This document shows, piece after piece, positions 6,072-13,736 of a stretch of DNA of 15,938 bases. A model generated the notes under the pieces. That model was given only the letters and a program-made list of their open reading frames with translations, was not told the origin of the DNA and searched no databases. How positions within the stretch are numbered: position 1 is the first letter of the stretch; every line of letters begins with the position of its first letter. The DNA is from Deltaproteobacteria bacterium (GTDB lineage: Bacteria > Desulfobacterota > B13-G15), in NCBI GenBank assembly GCA_003646585.1, contig QMLA01000003.1, positions 1 through 15,938 of the forward strand, in the 5' to 3' direction. The position numbers were made by a program, and so were the translations under genes.

Positions 6072-7325
6072 TTACTCGGCCTCGTCTTGTTCCCTCAGTT
6101 TCTCCAGCTCCTCCTGGGCCTCACCGGTAATCCAGGGATGTCCCTGAGCCTGAAGCCATTCGGCCAACTCGTTCGGATCGGTGGTTATCTCCTCAGTAGC
6201 GATCTTGTCATAGAGATCCTCAGGGATGGCATCCTTGTACCGCTCTTTTATCTCCTTGGGCATCCACACCACCCGCTTGATACCACCATCGTACTGCATG
6301 AACTTCCTGGAATAGAGATACTCCAGGGACATGCCACACATCCCTTCCACCTGCCGGCCACCGGAGGCCTCACCGGCCATGGTGGAGAAGGCCATTCCCA
6401 ATGGGGTCATGCCTTTGTAGTCACGATGCACAATTCCAAAGGCGTCCGTCTCGGGGATGTAGAAACAAAGCGCCTGGAAGCACCCACAGGAAGTATGAGG
6501 GTACTCCAAAGCCGAATGGATCCAAACCCTCTCGGTTCCGCCCATGGACCGCTCATAAACCACCTGATTCACCCCTTCATATTCGCCCCTGATCTTGCCC
6601 AGGCATTTCCCCTTAGGCACAGGGAAGATGGGACCTTCGGGGTCCATCTTGGAGGCAGCACGGCCATCAAACCAGTTGATGGCACCGCAGTTGGCGATCC
6701 GTTCGGGGGTGATCACACAGCAATGCGTTGGGGCGAAGCTCTGGCAAAGCACACACCCATAGAACTCCTCCACATCCTCCTCCTTCAACCCCCTGGCCCT
6801 TGCACGGCGCTCTTCATAAATTTGCCTGGCGAACTCCACCTTTTCCTTCACCTTATCAGGATCGGTATAAAAGGTGATCTGCATCTGTTCGATCAAGGGA
6901 ATGTCGTTCTTGTATTCGAAGATCAGGATCTGGCCAAACTCCTTGAAGCTCACAAAGCCCTTCTTGTAAGCGTCCTTGGAAAGCCGGATCCAGATCTCGT
7001 CTTGCTGGTTCATGTGGTAGACACCTTCGATGTAGTTGCAAAAATCGTGAAGCCTCCGCTCGATCACCGGCTCCATATCCTTTTCAAGCCCCGCCCCTGC
7101 CACGAAGATCTCGATAAATAGTGGATAGCTTCCCTCTTCCTCAAGGTCTTTGATGTCGGGTCCGACCACAAAAACCTTCTCGTCCTCTATTTCAGAAGGG
7201 TCCTTCATCTGAACGAGTTCGGCCTTATACTCCACCTTGGGTCCGCCGAACTCAACATACATGTCCTCCTTTCTCACACGCTCTCCCTCATACTGTGGAC
7301 CTATGTCTACGTGAAACTGCATCAT
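6072..7325 (-). CDS. cdhC: acetyl-CoA synthase catalytic subunit, CdhC (ACS beta)
   Basis: This 417-residue enzyme condenses a methyl group from the corrinoid protein, CO and CoA into acetyl-CoA at the nickel-containing A-cluster. The cluster ligands are all visible: Cys191, Cys194, Cys203 and Cys213 for the 4Fe-4S part, and Cys280-Gly-Cys282 for the distal nickel. Each differs by exactly 315 from the Moorella thermoacetica ACS positions 506, 509, 518, 528, 595 and 597. The protein therefore lacks the N-terminal CODH-binding region of bacterial ACS and is of the archaeal CdhC type, with a short acidic tail (EELEKLREQDEAE). The start is the first of two tandem ATGs, preceded by AAGGAGG at seven bases. 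It lies between cdhB and cdhE with 25- and 22-base gaps. Confidence 0.97.
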   Translation of the reverse strand: MMQFHVDIGPQYEGERVRKEDMYVEFGGPKVEYKAELVQMKDPSEIEDEKVFVVGPDIKDLEEEGSYPLFIEIFVAGAGLEKDMEPVIERRLHDFCNYIEGVYHMNQQDEIWIRLSKDAYKKGFVSFKEFGQILIFEYKNDIPLIEQMQITFYTDPDKVKEKVEFARQIYEERRARARGLKEEDVEEFYGCVLCQSFAPTHCCVITPERIANCGAINWFDGRAASKMDPEGPIFPVPKGKCLGKIRGEYEGVNQVVYERSMGGTERVWIHSALEYPHTSCGCFQALCFYIPETDAFGIVHRDYKGMTPLGMAFSTMAGEASGGRQVEGMCGMSLEYLYSRKFMQYDGGIKRVVWMPKEIKERYKDAIPEDLYDKIATEEITTDPNELAEWLQAQGHPWITGEAQEELEKLREQDEAE

Positions 7326-7350
7326 TTCTGCCCCTCCTTCATGGAGTCTT

Positions 7351-7893
7351 TCAAGATGTCTTCAACTCTTCAACAAGCCCCTCCAATAGGGCTTTCCAGT
7401 CTTCGTCCTTCCTTATGTTGGGAAGGGAGAAGGTGGCATTGGGGTAATAGAACCTACAAAGGGTCATGGTCCTGAGATGGGGGGCGAAGTGCTTGAGTGT
7501 CGAAAGCCCCTGATTGCCCAGATCCGTCCTGAAGCCCCCAAAGAGCACGAGGTCGTGATTTCCTTCCCCCTTCACCCCCTTCCATTCCGGATCTTTCAGG
7601 TGATTGATGATCTCCATGATGTCATAAGTACTATCAGGCACAAGCCCCAGCTCCTCCAGCTTCCCCTTTGTATGGGCAGTGGCACAAACCGGGATATTGC
7701 CCGCCTTGGCAATCTCCACCAAGTACTCGACAAAGAGCTTCTCCCCGATCTTTATGCTCAGGGCCTTGGGGCCAACCACCAAAAGGGGCCTCTGAGCCTT
7801 CTTTATGACCTTGGCCAGGGCCTTCGGGTCCTTCATCTCGGCCGCAGCCTTAAATCCCGTCAAGACATTCACCTTATGGTATGGCAGGGCCAT
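7351..7893 (-). CDS. cdhB: CODH/ACDS epsilon subunit, CdhB
   Basis: This 180-residue protein is the epsilon subunit of archaeal-type CO dehydrogenase, a small Rossmann-like protein (DHS-like NAD/FAD-binding fold) that binds CdhA. Recognisable parts are the RPLLVVGPKAL strand-loop near residues 35-45, the IPVCATAHTKGKLEELG segment (about 67-83) and the DLVLFGGFRTDLGNQGLSTLKHF region. It has been proposed to help electron transfer to a flavin in the archaeal complex; that is family knowledge and is not visible here. The ribosome site AAAGGAGGT is strong. It follows cdhA by 18 bases, which matches the paired cdhA-cdhB order of archaeal operons. The presence of epsilon supports an archaeal-type alpha-epsilon CODH rather than a bacterial AcsA/CooS dimer. 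Confidence 0.93.
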   Translation of the reverse strand: MALPYHKVNVLTGFKAAAEMKDPKALAKVIKKAQRPLLVVGPKALSIKIGEKLFVEYLVEIAKAGNIPVCATAHTKGKLEELGLVPDSTYDIMEIINHLKDPEWKGVKGEGNHDLVLFGGFRTDLGNQGLSTLKHFAPHLRTMTLCRFYYPNATFSLPNIRKDEDWKALLEGLVEELKTS

Positions 7894-7911
7894 TCCTTAC
7901 CTCCTTTCCTT

Positions 7912-10218
7912 TTATTTCCCGCCCACCACCGCATCCACCGAGACCTTACTCGGATAGGTCCCAATGAGGGTGGGCAGGCTCAGTACGGGCTTTCTCTGCC
8001 ATCCCTTCTGCTTCAGGAACTCCATGACCTCGCGCTTGAAGAACATTGGTATATCCCGCTCCGTCCTAACGAAATGGTGAAGATCGGGCGGAAGCCCCCC
8101 TATAAGCCTCTTGTGAAGATCTATGTAATGGGTGAGCTTTATCTGTCGCCCCTGAGGCGTATCGTTTTTGCGCATGCAGAGCTTGGCGATGGTAACCATG
8201 GCCCGCTCCTTGGACTCAACCACAATACAGAGGTGCTCAGGGGTGGGCTCCTTGGTGTCCACCAGTTCCTTCTTCCTTCCGTCCATGACCGTCCAGTCGT
8301 CCTCCTCCTTGCGGCTCAGGTACTGCCTCCTGTACTTAGAGGAATGGGGACCAAGGACCACAGGGACCCCCAGACGGTTGAAACCGGTGCCGATGGAGGC
8401 CGCCTTCTGGCTCATGGCCCCCCAGGCCACCCCGCAGGCACCGACGCGGTTCAGGACGTAATCGGCGATCACCTCGTAGTTGGCCCTCAAGGGCAGGTTG
8501 GCGAAGATGTTGGCGATCTTCATAACAGCCCCTGATATATGGGCATTGGCCACACAGGAGCCTATGTTAACCACACCGCCGGCGTCGAAATCCGGAGGGA
8601 ACTTCTCGTAGATGGTAAGTCCATCCTTGTCCTTCCTCATCCCCGCGACCATGGCCGAGCAACCGGTCAAGACCACGATGTACTTCCTGCGGGCGAACTC
8701 TTCCGCCATCTCAGCCACCTCATCTATCTCCTCGGGGAAGTTGCTACAGCCCACAAAAGCGACCACCCCGGGGATGGTACCGAGCACGATGGGAGCACCC
8801 ACCTTACGGATCTCGGTGTCCATCACAGGACCACGGCCCGCCCGACACTTCCAAGTTTCCCAACTGGCTACTGACTGGAACATCTTCTGGATAGGCACAT
8901 CCTGTGGACATACCTCCTCACACTTTCCACAGCCTATGCAGCGCTCAAAACAAGCCCTTAATTCTTCAAACCGCCCCTCTGCTGCCTTCTGGATAGCCTC
9001 TGACAGCGGCAAAAGGTTGGGGCAGACCTGCTCGCAGTTGCGACAGGCCTTGCAGGCCTTGGCAGCCTCCTGAGCCTGTTCCTTTGTCATCAAAGGCTTC
9101 TCCTCCTTCCTGCGCGGAGCAAGCTCCATGGCGGCCTTGACCGCCACCTCGGCAGCTTTTCGGTGATCGAGAATCAGAAAGTGCTTCCTCTGCTCCACCA
9201 TCTCCTTGACGACCTCATCGGCCGGCCTCTCGCTGGCCTCCTCGAGTCCTCGGCAGGCCTTATCGGAGGAGGCAATCACTACAGAGCCGACCTTGGAGGC
9301 CTCTACGGTCAGATCGGTCCTGATACACTGCTCATCGGCCACAATGACATCGGCGATCCCCGCGCGGACGAAGAAAAGCTGCCTTGATAACGGCCCAATG
9401 ATCTTTGCCTTGTCGCTGTAACGAGTGGTTTCAAGGGCCGTACAGCAGATTCCGCACACCTCGACCTTGTCCTCGAGCCCCTGCTCCCTCAGATAATCGA
9501 TGATCTCGGTAGAACAGGCCGGGTTGTGTCCCACAACAAGGATCACCGGCTTGGACTTGTCAACCGACCCCCAACCCATATCCACTATGGGAGTATCGGC
9601 CTTGGAAGTCGGAAACTTGAACCCCACAATCTGGGCCACATCGGCGGCCTCCATGCAGACATGGTCAAGCATAGATATGTGTAAGGCCTTGGACTCATAA
9701 TCCACCGGATCCCCTTCCTGACCCGTGTGAGTGGAGGAAAGCACATGGACCAGTTCCGTTGCAGCATACTCTACGGCCTTCTTCAGGTCGCCCAGGGTCT
9801 TGGGCTTCATGCCGAGCACGAGCCTGATGTTGGGACACTCCACATTCACCTGATTCCCGAGATCTATGGGATAGTCCTCTCCGTACTTCTCAATCAGATA
9901 CTCGATGATATGGGCCGCATGTCCCGCATGGGCGGCCATCCCCATGCAACAGGCGATGGTAACCATACGGCCCTGCTGCGACGCAATATCTATCCCACAG
10001 GCCCCTCGATTCGTGCCTGTAAGATCGCACTTCCCATAGGTACAAAGACAGCAGAGATCACAAAAAGGGGCGTAAAAGGGTTTGTAAGTCTTCAATAACC
10101 TCCTGTCCCATTCCCTGAGATCGGGAACATGGGGCATTGGTGTGGGGCCTACAGGCTCCCAATCCTCTTCCGCCCTTATGATCTCCTTTATTTCCTCCAA
10201 CCTCTTGGTCCCCTTCAT
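7912..10218 (-). CDS. cdhA: CO dehydrogenase alpha subunit, CdhA (archaeal type)
   Basis: This 768-residue nickel-iron CO dehydrogenase interconverts CO2 and CO for acetyl-CoA synthesis. Near the N-terminus Cys53, Cys56, Cys57, Cys59, Cys64 and Cys74 supply the B/D-type clusters. C-cluster candidates are His231 (GHNP), the CGICCT motif at 255-260, Cys298 (DEQC), Cys491 (VGCS), Cys520 (TGCS) and Cys555 (GSCVANAH), matching the ligand order of known CODHs. An inserted ferredoxin domain has Cys389, Cys392, Cys395, Cys399 and Cys427, Cys430, Cys433, Cys437; this insertion is the hallmark of archaeal CdhA and is absent from bacterial CooS/AcsA. The reading frame extends to a TTG at 10239 overlapping the cdhD stop, but the ATG at 10218 has AAGGAGGG five bases upstream, so I use it. 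It is followed closely by cdhB. Confidence 0.97.
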   Translation of the reverse strand: MKGTKRLEEIKEIIRAEEDWEPVGPTPMPHVPDLREWDRRLLKTYKPFYAPFCDLCCLCTYGKCDLTGTNRGACGIDIASQQGRMVTIACCMGMAAHAGHAAHIIEYLIEKYGEDYPIDLGNQVNVECPNIRLVLGMKPKTLGDLKKAVEYAATELVHVLSSTHTGQEGDPVDYESKALHISMLDHVCMEAADVAQIVGFKFPTSKADTPIVDMGWGSVDKSKPVILVVGHNPACSTEIIDYLREQGLEDKVEVCGICCTALETTRYSDKAKIIGPLSRQLFFVRAGIADVIVADEQCIRTDLTVEASKVGSVVIASSDKACRGLEEASERPADEVVKEMVEQRKHFLILDHRKAAEVAVKAAMELAPRRKEEKPLMTKEQAQEAAKACKACRNCEQVCPNLLPLSEAIQKAAEGRFEELRACFERCIGCGKCEEVCPQDVPIQKMFQSVASWETWKCRAGRGPVMDTEIRKVGAPIVLGTIPGVVAFVGCSNFPEEIDEVAEMAEEFARRKYIVVLTGCSAMVAGMRKDKDGLTIYEKFPPDFDAGGVVNIGSCVANAHISGAVMKIANIFANLPLRANYEVIADYVLNRVGACGVAWGAMSQKAASIGTGFNRLGVPVVLGPHSSKYRRQYLSRKEEDDWTVMDGRKKELVDTKEPTPEHLCIVVESKERAMVTIAKLCMRKNDTPQGRQIKLTHYIDLHKRLIGGLPPDLHHFVRTERDIPMFFKREVMEFLKQKGWQRKPVLSLPTLIGTYPSKVSVDAVVGGK

Positions 10219-10222
10219 GGTT

Positions 10223-10230
10223 CCCTCCTT
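10223..10230 (-). promoter_or_regulatory. ribosome binding site deciding the cdhA start
   Basis: AAGGAGGG on the minus strand, five bases before ATG 10218. It favours this start over the in-frame TTG at 10239, which overlaps the cdhD stop codon. Confidence 0.8.
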
Positions 10231-10235
10231 CCTAA

Positions 10236-11159
10236 TCAACCCTTGTAGCTCTCAATCATCCCCTTGACCCTCCGGTAGGTCTCGGGGTGCCTTACAACGA
10301 GGATGTTGGCACCTGCCACCAAATAGGCCATGGCCGTCATCTCTTCCCACATAATGCCCATCTTCTCGTTCTCCTTGGCCTCCTTGGTCTTCCAGACCTC
10401 AAAGCTGAAGTTGGCCAGCATGGGCATCTGCATCATCTCGTCCCCAAAGGACACCGCAGCGTGCTTTTGCCTCTCGAAGATCGAAAAGCCATACTCAAGC
10501 CCCACGCCCACACAGGGGGCAAGGGGATCAAGCACGATCTTCTCCTTGGGCAGGATCCGCGAAAGCTTAACGTCCATTTCCTTCTGAAGGTTTATGTCCA
10601 TCGGGGCCTGGGAGCTCACACAATGATCGAAATCCTTGGCAGCCTGGGCTATGGGCTCGTAGTCCTCCTTTATGGCCGGACCGATCAAGAGGTTTTCCCC
10701 CTTCAGGGCCTCGGCAACCTTCCTCAACACCTCGGGATCCTTGGAGTCATTTCCCACCCCATATACGATAAAGGGAACCCCTCCGGCAGCCTCATAAGCA
10801 GCCTTAACGACACGGGCCGCCTCATCGGGGGAACGGTCCTCCTCATTGGGATCGGTGCTTATCAGGTAGAAGAAGAGCAGATCGGGGGAGAGCTCATCTA
10901 CGACCTTCTTCGTCCACTGGGCCGGATCCTTCACCGAATCGCCGTAAACCTTTAGGATCCCTTCACTCCACCCCAAAGGCTCCCTATCCCATACCTCCAC
11001 TGCCACCTTCGGGGAATTGGGCCATTGCCCCTCGTCGAAGGTCTGATTGAAGGCAAAGACATTTTCCCCTCCGATCTTCACGGCCTTGGAACCTCTGCCT
11101 ATGGTCACCTCTAGGATCCTTCCCTTATAAGCCTCAACGGGTACCTTCCATTGGGCCAT
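10236..11159 (-). CDS. cdhD: corrinoid iron-sulfur protein small (delta) subunit, CdhD/AcsD
   Basis: This 307-residue TIM-barrel subunit pairs with CdhE to form the corrinoid/iron-sulfur methyl carrier. Typical family stretches are the N-terminal KVPVEAYKGRI and VTIGRGSKAVKIGGENVF region (about 5-36), LDPLAPCVGVGLEYGFSIFER near 210-230, and a C-terminal GIMWEEMTAMAYLVAGANILVVRHPE region. No cobalamin-binding motif of the DxHxxG type is present, as expected for the family. The frame also begins at a TTG at 11174 that overlaps the acsE stop as TTGA. The ATG at 11159 has GGAGGT at six bases and is preferred. The gene lies 17 bases before cdhA and 11 bases after acsE, consistent with coupling of the methyl-transfer and carbonyl genes. 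Confidence 0.95.
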   Translation of the reverse strand: MAQWKVPVEAYKGRILEVTIGRGSKAVKIGGENVFAFNQTFDEGQWPNSPKVAVEVWDREPLGWSEGILKVYGDSVKDPAQWTKKVVDELSPDLLFFYLISTDPNEEDRSPDEAARVVKAAYEAAGGVPFIVYGVGNDSKDPEVLRKVAEALKGENLLIGPAIKEDYEPIAQAAKDFDHCVSSQAPMDINLQKEMDVKLSRILPKEKIVLDPLAPCVGVGLEYGFSIFERQKHAAVSFGDEMMQMPMLANFSFEVWKTKEAKENEKMGIMWEEMTAMAYLVAGANILVVRHPETYRRVKGMIESYKG

Positions 11160-11164
11160 CTTCC

Positions 11165-11170
11165 ACCTCC
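11165..11170 (-). promoter_or_regulatory. ribosome binding site deciding the cdhD start
   Basis: GGAGGT on the minus strand, within GAGGAGGTGGAAG, five to six bases before ATG 11159. It lies at the end of acsE and favours this start over the TTG at 11174. Confidence 0.78.
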
Positions 11171-12046
11171 TCAAAGCTCAAGCCAGGTGTGGGAATAAAG
11201 CACATCCCCCCAAAGGACCTTGGCCGTCTTCACATAATCCCTTTCCTTCGGGGGCAAGGAATTGGGGTCGACGTCCTCCCCTTCCATGACCTTCCGGATG
11301 AGCTCCTTTATTTCGGACATCTCACCGCGGGCAAGGGCCATCAGCTCCTGGTCGAAGGCATCGGCTATGGCCGAGTAACAACCGCAGAGATCGAGCATGA
11401 CCATATACGTCCTGTTGAGGATCCCCCTCAATTCCTTGGGCGTTCCGTTGGACACGTTGGAAAGACCCACCGTGGACTTAACCCCGGGAAGCATCTCCTC
11501 AAGCATCTTCATGAACTCAAGTGCCTCCCTGACCGCCTTCTGATCCACGCTAACCGGCATGATTATCGGATCCACCCAGATCCTCTCGTTCTCTATCCCG
11601 AGCTCGTTGGCATAGGAAACGGCATCCAGAATGCTTTCGGCCCTCGCCTCCGCATCAGCAGGGATCCCCTGATCGTTCAGGACCGAGATGATGATCTCGG
11701 CATCGTACTTCACCGCCAGGGGCATCGTCTGTTCCTTGCTCTCGGTCTTTCCCGAGGCCGAATTGATAAGGGCCCTCTTCTTGGCAACCTTCAGACCTTC
11801 CTCTATGGCCTTGGGATTGGTGCTGTCCAAGGACAGCGGGAGATCCACCACCTCCTGGACCGTCTCCACCAACCAGGCCATTATCTCGGGGTTCTTGCGG
11901 GCGGGCCCTATGTTCAGATCGATGTAGTCCACCCCGGCCTCCGCCTGTCTCTTCGCCAGGTCCTGAATGAAGGTCTTGTCCTTGTTGTTGATGGCCTCAG
12001 AAACTGCTTTCGAGAGAATGTGGATATTTTCGCCTATTATTACCAT
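11171..12046 (-). CDS. acsE: methyl-THF:corrinoid iron-sulfur protein methyltransferase, AcsE
   Basis: The 291-residue enzyme transfers the N5-methyl group of methyl-tetrahydrofolate to the cobalt of the CdhD/CdhE corrinoid protein. It has the pterin-binding TIM-barrel fold of DHPS: IGENIHI at 4-10, YIDLNIGPA at 41-49, LSLDST with Asp74, INSASG with Asn95, WVDP with Asp159, and GLSNVSNG at 194-201. These correspond to the folate-binding Asp/Asn residues of the Moorella enzyme. It is about 30 residues longer than the 262-residue Moorella protein, the extra length being at the C-terminus (residues 255-291, with SLPPKERDYVKTA). The ribosome site is GGAGGAGG four bases before ATG. Use of a THF methyltransferase with archaeal-type CODH/ACS subunits shows that the methyl branch is bacterial. 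Confidence 0.96.
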   Translation of the reverse strand: MVIIGENIHILSKAVSEAINNKDKTFIQDLAKRQAEAGVDYIDLNIGPARKNPEIMAWLVETVQEVVDLPLSLDSTNPKAIEEGLKVAKKRALINSASGKTESKEQTMPLAVKYDAEIIISVLNDQGIPADAEARAESILDAVSYANELGIENERIWVDPIIMPVSVDQKAVREALEFMKMLEEMLPGVKSTVGLSNVSNGTPKELRGILNRTYMVMLDLCGCYSAIADAFDQELMALARGEMSEIKELIRKVMEGEDVDPNSLPPKERDYVKTAKVLWGDVLYSHTWLEL

Positions 12047-12065
12047 CCTGCCTCCTCCTGAAGGC

Positions 12066-12824
12066 TTAATTCAAAACCTTCCAAAGAATCCCCCTCACCG
12101 CCCTAACGGCAGGGCTATCTTCGGGAAGTTCCAACAGACTCCGACCCTCCATGTCAAACCTCTCCACCTCCTCATCCTCGGGAACAACCCCCACGATCTC
12201 AAGCCCTCCCTTCTCGGCCTCCTCCACAAGCCTCGGATCCACATCGCCCCCAGAGACCCTGTTCACAATGAGCCCGACCTTCCTTATGTCGAGCTCAAGC
12301 TCTTTGGCCAACTCGGCTATCCTTATGGCACTGCTTACGCCCTTCCTGGAGTGATCCGAGACGATAAAGAGGACATCAGCATTCCTGGTCGTGCGCCTGC
12401 TCAAATGCTCCATACCCGCCGCATTGTCCATGAGCACATAGGGATACTCCTTCTCCAGCCCGTCCATTATATGTCGCAACACACTATTCACATAACAATA
12501 ACAACCAGGCCCCTCACCCCTGCCCATGCTCAGAAAATCGTATCCCCTTTCCTCGACCATCACCTCCGAAAGCTTCGCCTGAAGCCATTTATCCTTGGAA
12601 AAACCGGGGGGAAATTCAGAAACCTTCCTCTGCAACTCCTCAACTACCTCCCCCACGGTCTTCCCCTCCTTGATTCCCAAGACCTCGGCCAGATTGCCAT
12701 CGTGATCTGCATCTATCACCAGCACGGGTTTACGCCCATTCTTGAGGAATTCCTTTAACAGAAGCCCCACAAGGGTCGTCTTCCCCGTGCCACCCTTTCC
12801 CGAAACCGCTACCGTAAAGCCCAT
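12066..12824 (-). CDS. cooC: CooC-type nickel-insertion ATPase for CODH/ACS
   Basis: This 252-residue MinD/NifH-type P-loop ATPase is of the CooC/AcsF kind, which loads nickel into CODH or ACS. It begins with the deviant Walker A SGKGGTGKTT (residues 8-17), has VIDADHDGNL at 37-45 and the paired cysteines Cys108-x-Cys110 in GPGCYCYVN, the metal-binding CxC of CooC at the dimer interface, and VLMDNAAGMEHLSR as switch II (about 130-143). No membrane segment is present. ATG 12824 lies four bases after the folD stop with AAGGA upstream. Its place between the folate genes and acsE suggests it serves CdhA and CdhC of this operon. Whether it acts on the C-cluster or the A-cluster cannot be told from sequence. 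Confidence 0.93.
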   Translation of the reverse strand: MGFTVAVSGKGGTGKTTLVGLLLKEFLKNGRKPVLVIDADHDGNLAEVLGIKEGKTVGEVVEELQRKVSEFPPGFSKDKWLQAKLSEVMVEERGYDFLSMGRGEGPGCYCYVNSVLRHIMDGLEKEYPYVLMDNAAGMEHLSRRTTRNADVLFIVSDHSRKGVSSAIRIAELAKELELDIRKVGLIVNRVSGGDVDPRLVEEAEKGGLEIVGVVPEDEEVERFDMEGRSLLELPEDSPAVRAVRGILWKVLN

Positions 12825-12828
12825 CAGG

Positions 12829-13719
12829 TCAGTCCTTTATGCCAGCCGCAAGTTTTGCCGCCTTCACGGTATTGTACATCAGCATCGTGATGGTCATGGG
12901 CCCCACACCCCCAGGGACAGGGGTTATCATGGAGGCCTTCTCCTTGACGGCGTCAAAGTCCACATCTCCACAGAGGATGGCCTTCCCTTCGGGAGTCGTA
13001 CCAATGCGGTTCACCCCTACATCGATCACCACAGCCCCTTCCTTTACCATGTCAGCGGTTATGGCCTTGGGACGACCGGCAGCCACAATCAGGATATCAG
13101 CCCTACGAGTGTGGAAAGCCAAATCCTTCGTCTTGGTGTGACATACTGTCACCGTGGCATTGGCATTGGGGTGCTTCTGCATGAGAATGGCAGCCATGGG
13201 TTTTCCAACGATGTTGCTGCGCCCCACAATCACCACCTCAGCTCCCTCGATCTTCGCACCCGAACGGATCAAGAGTTGCCAGATCCCATGGGGAGTACAG
13301 GGCAAAAAATCCGGCTCCCCTATCAGCAATTTGCCGACATTGACCGGATGGAAGGCATCCACATCCTTCTTCGGGTCAATGGCGTAAAGAACCCTCGTCT
13401 CATCGATGTGCTTGGGCAAGGGAAGTTGCACAAGGATCCCGTGAATCTTGGGATCCTTGTTGTACTTGTCGATGAGGTCAAGGAGCGCCTCCTCGGAGAT
13501 ATCAGCGGGTTGATTGTCCTGGACCGAGTAAAACCCCAGATCATGGGCCGTCCTTTGCTTTGCCGTAACATAGCTCACCGAAGCGGGGTCCTCCCCAACC
13601 AAGATGGTGACCAGGCCGGGGGTGACCCCATGTTTTGATTTGAGCTCCTCGACCTCCCTCTTCAGCTCCTGCCTTATCTCCTTGGCCACCTCTGTGCCCT
13701 TTATGATCTTGGCAGCCAT
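12829..13719 (-). CDS. folD: bifunctional methylene-THF dehydrogenase/methenyl-THF cyclohydrolase, FolD
   Basis: This 296-residue cytosolic enzyme converts 10-formyl-THF through methenyl-THF to methylene-THF, steps two and three of the methyl branch. The catalytic Tyr50 and Lys54 sit in the YVTAK segment; GILVQLPLP is at 94-102, PCTPHG at 140-145, the NAD(P)-binding GRSNIVGKP at 166-174, and PVPGGVGP at 267-274. The usual DVDGF motif reads DVDAF (119-123), a Gly-to-Ala change next to the conserved Asp. ATG 13719 has AAAGGAGG with a six-base gap and follows fhs by 17 bases. Length and motifs are typical. Coenzyme preference (NADP or NAD) cannot be decided from the motifs alone. Confidence 0.97.
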   Translation of the reverse strand: MAAKIIKGTEVAKEIRQELKREVEELKSKHGVTPGLVTILVGEDPASVSYVTAKQRTAHDLGFYSVQDNQPADISEEALLDLIDKYNKDPKIHGILVQLPLPKHIDETRVLYAIDPKKDVDAFHPVNVGKLLIGEPDFLPCTPHGIWQLLIRSGAKIEGAEVVIVGRSNIVGKPMAAILMQKHPNANATVTVCHTKTKDLAFHTRRADILIVAAGRPKAITADMVKEGAVVIDVGVNRIGTTPEGKAILCGDVDFDAVKEKASMITPVPGGVGPMTITMLMYNTVKAAKLAAGIKD

Positions 13720-13736
13720 CCTTCCCCCTCCTTTCC

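Noticed and set aside
5823..7121. 432-codon plus-strand open frame opposite cdhE/cdhC
   Set aside because: It crosses two real genes on the other strand and shows no recognisable motif.
7477..8535. 352-codon plus-strand open frame opposite cdhB/cdhA
   Set aside because: Antisense mirror of conserved genes; low-complexity His/Leu/Gly-rich translation.
11189..12061. 290-codon plus-strand open frame opposite acsE
   Set aside because: Mirror frame of acsE with no motif of its own.
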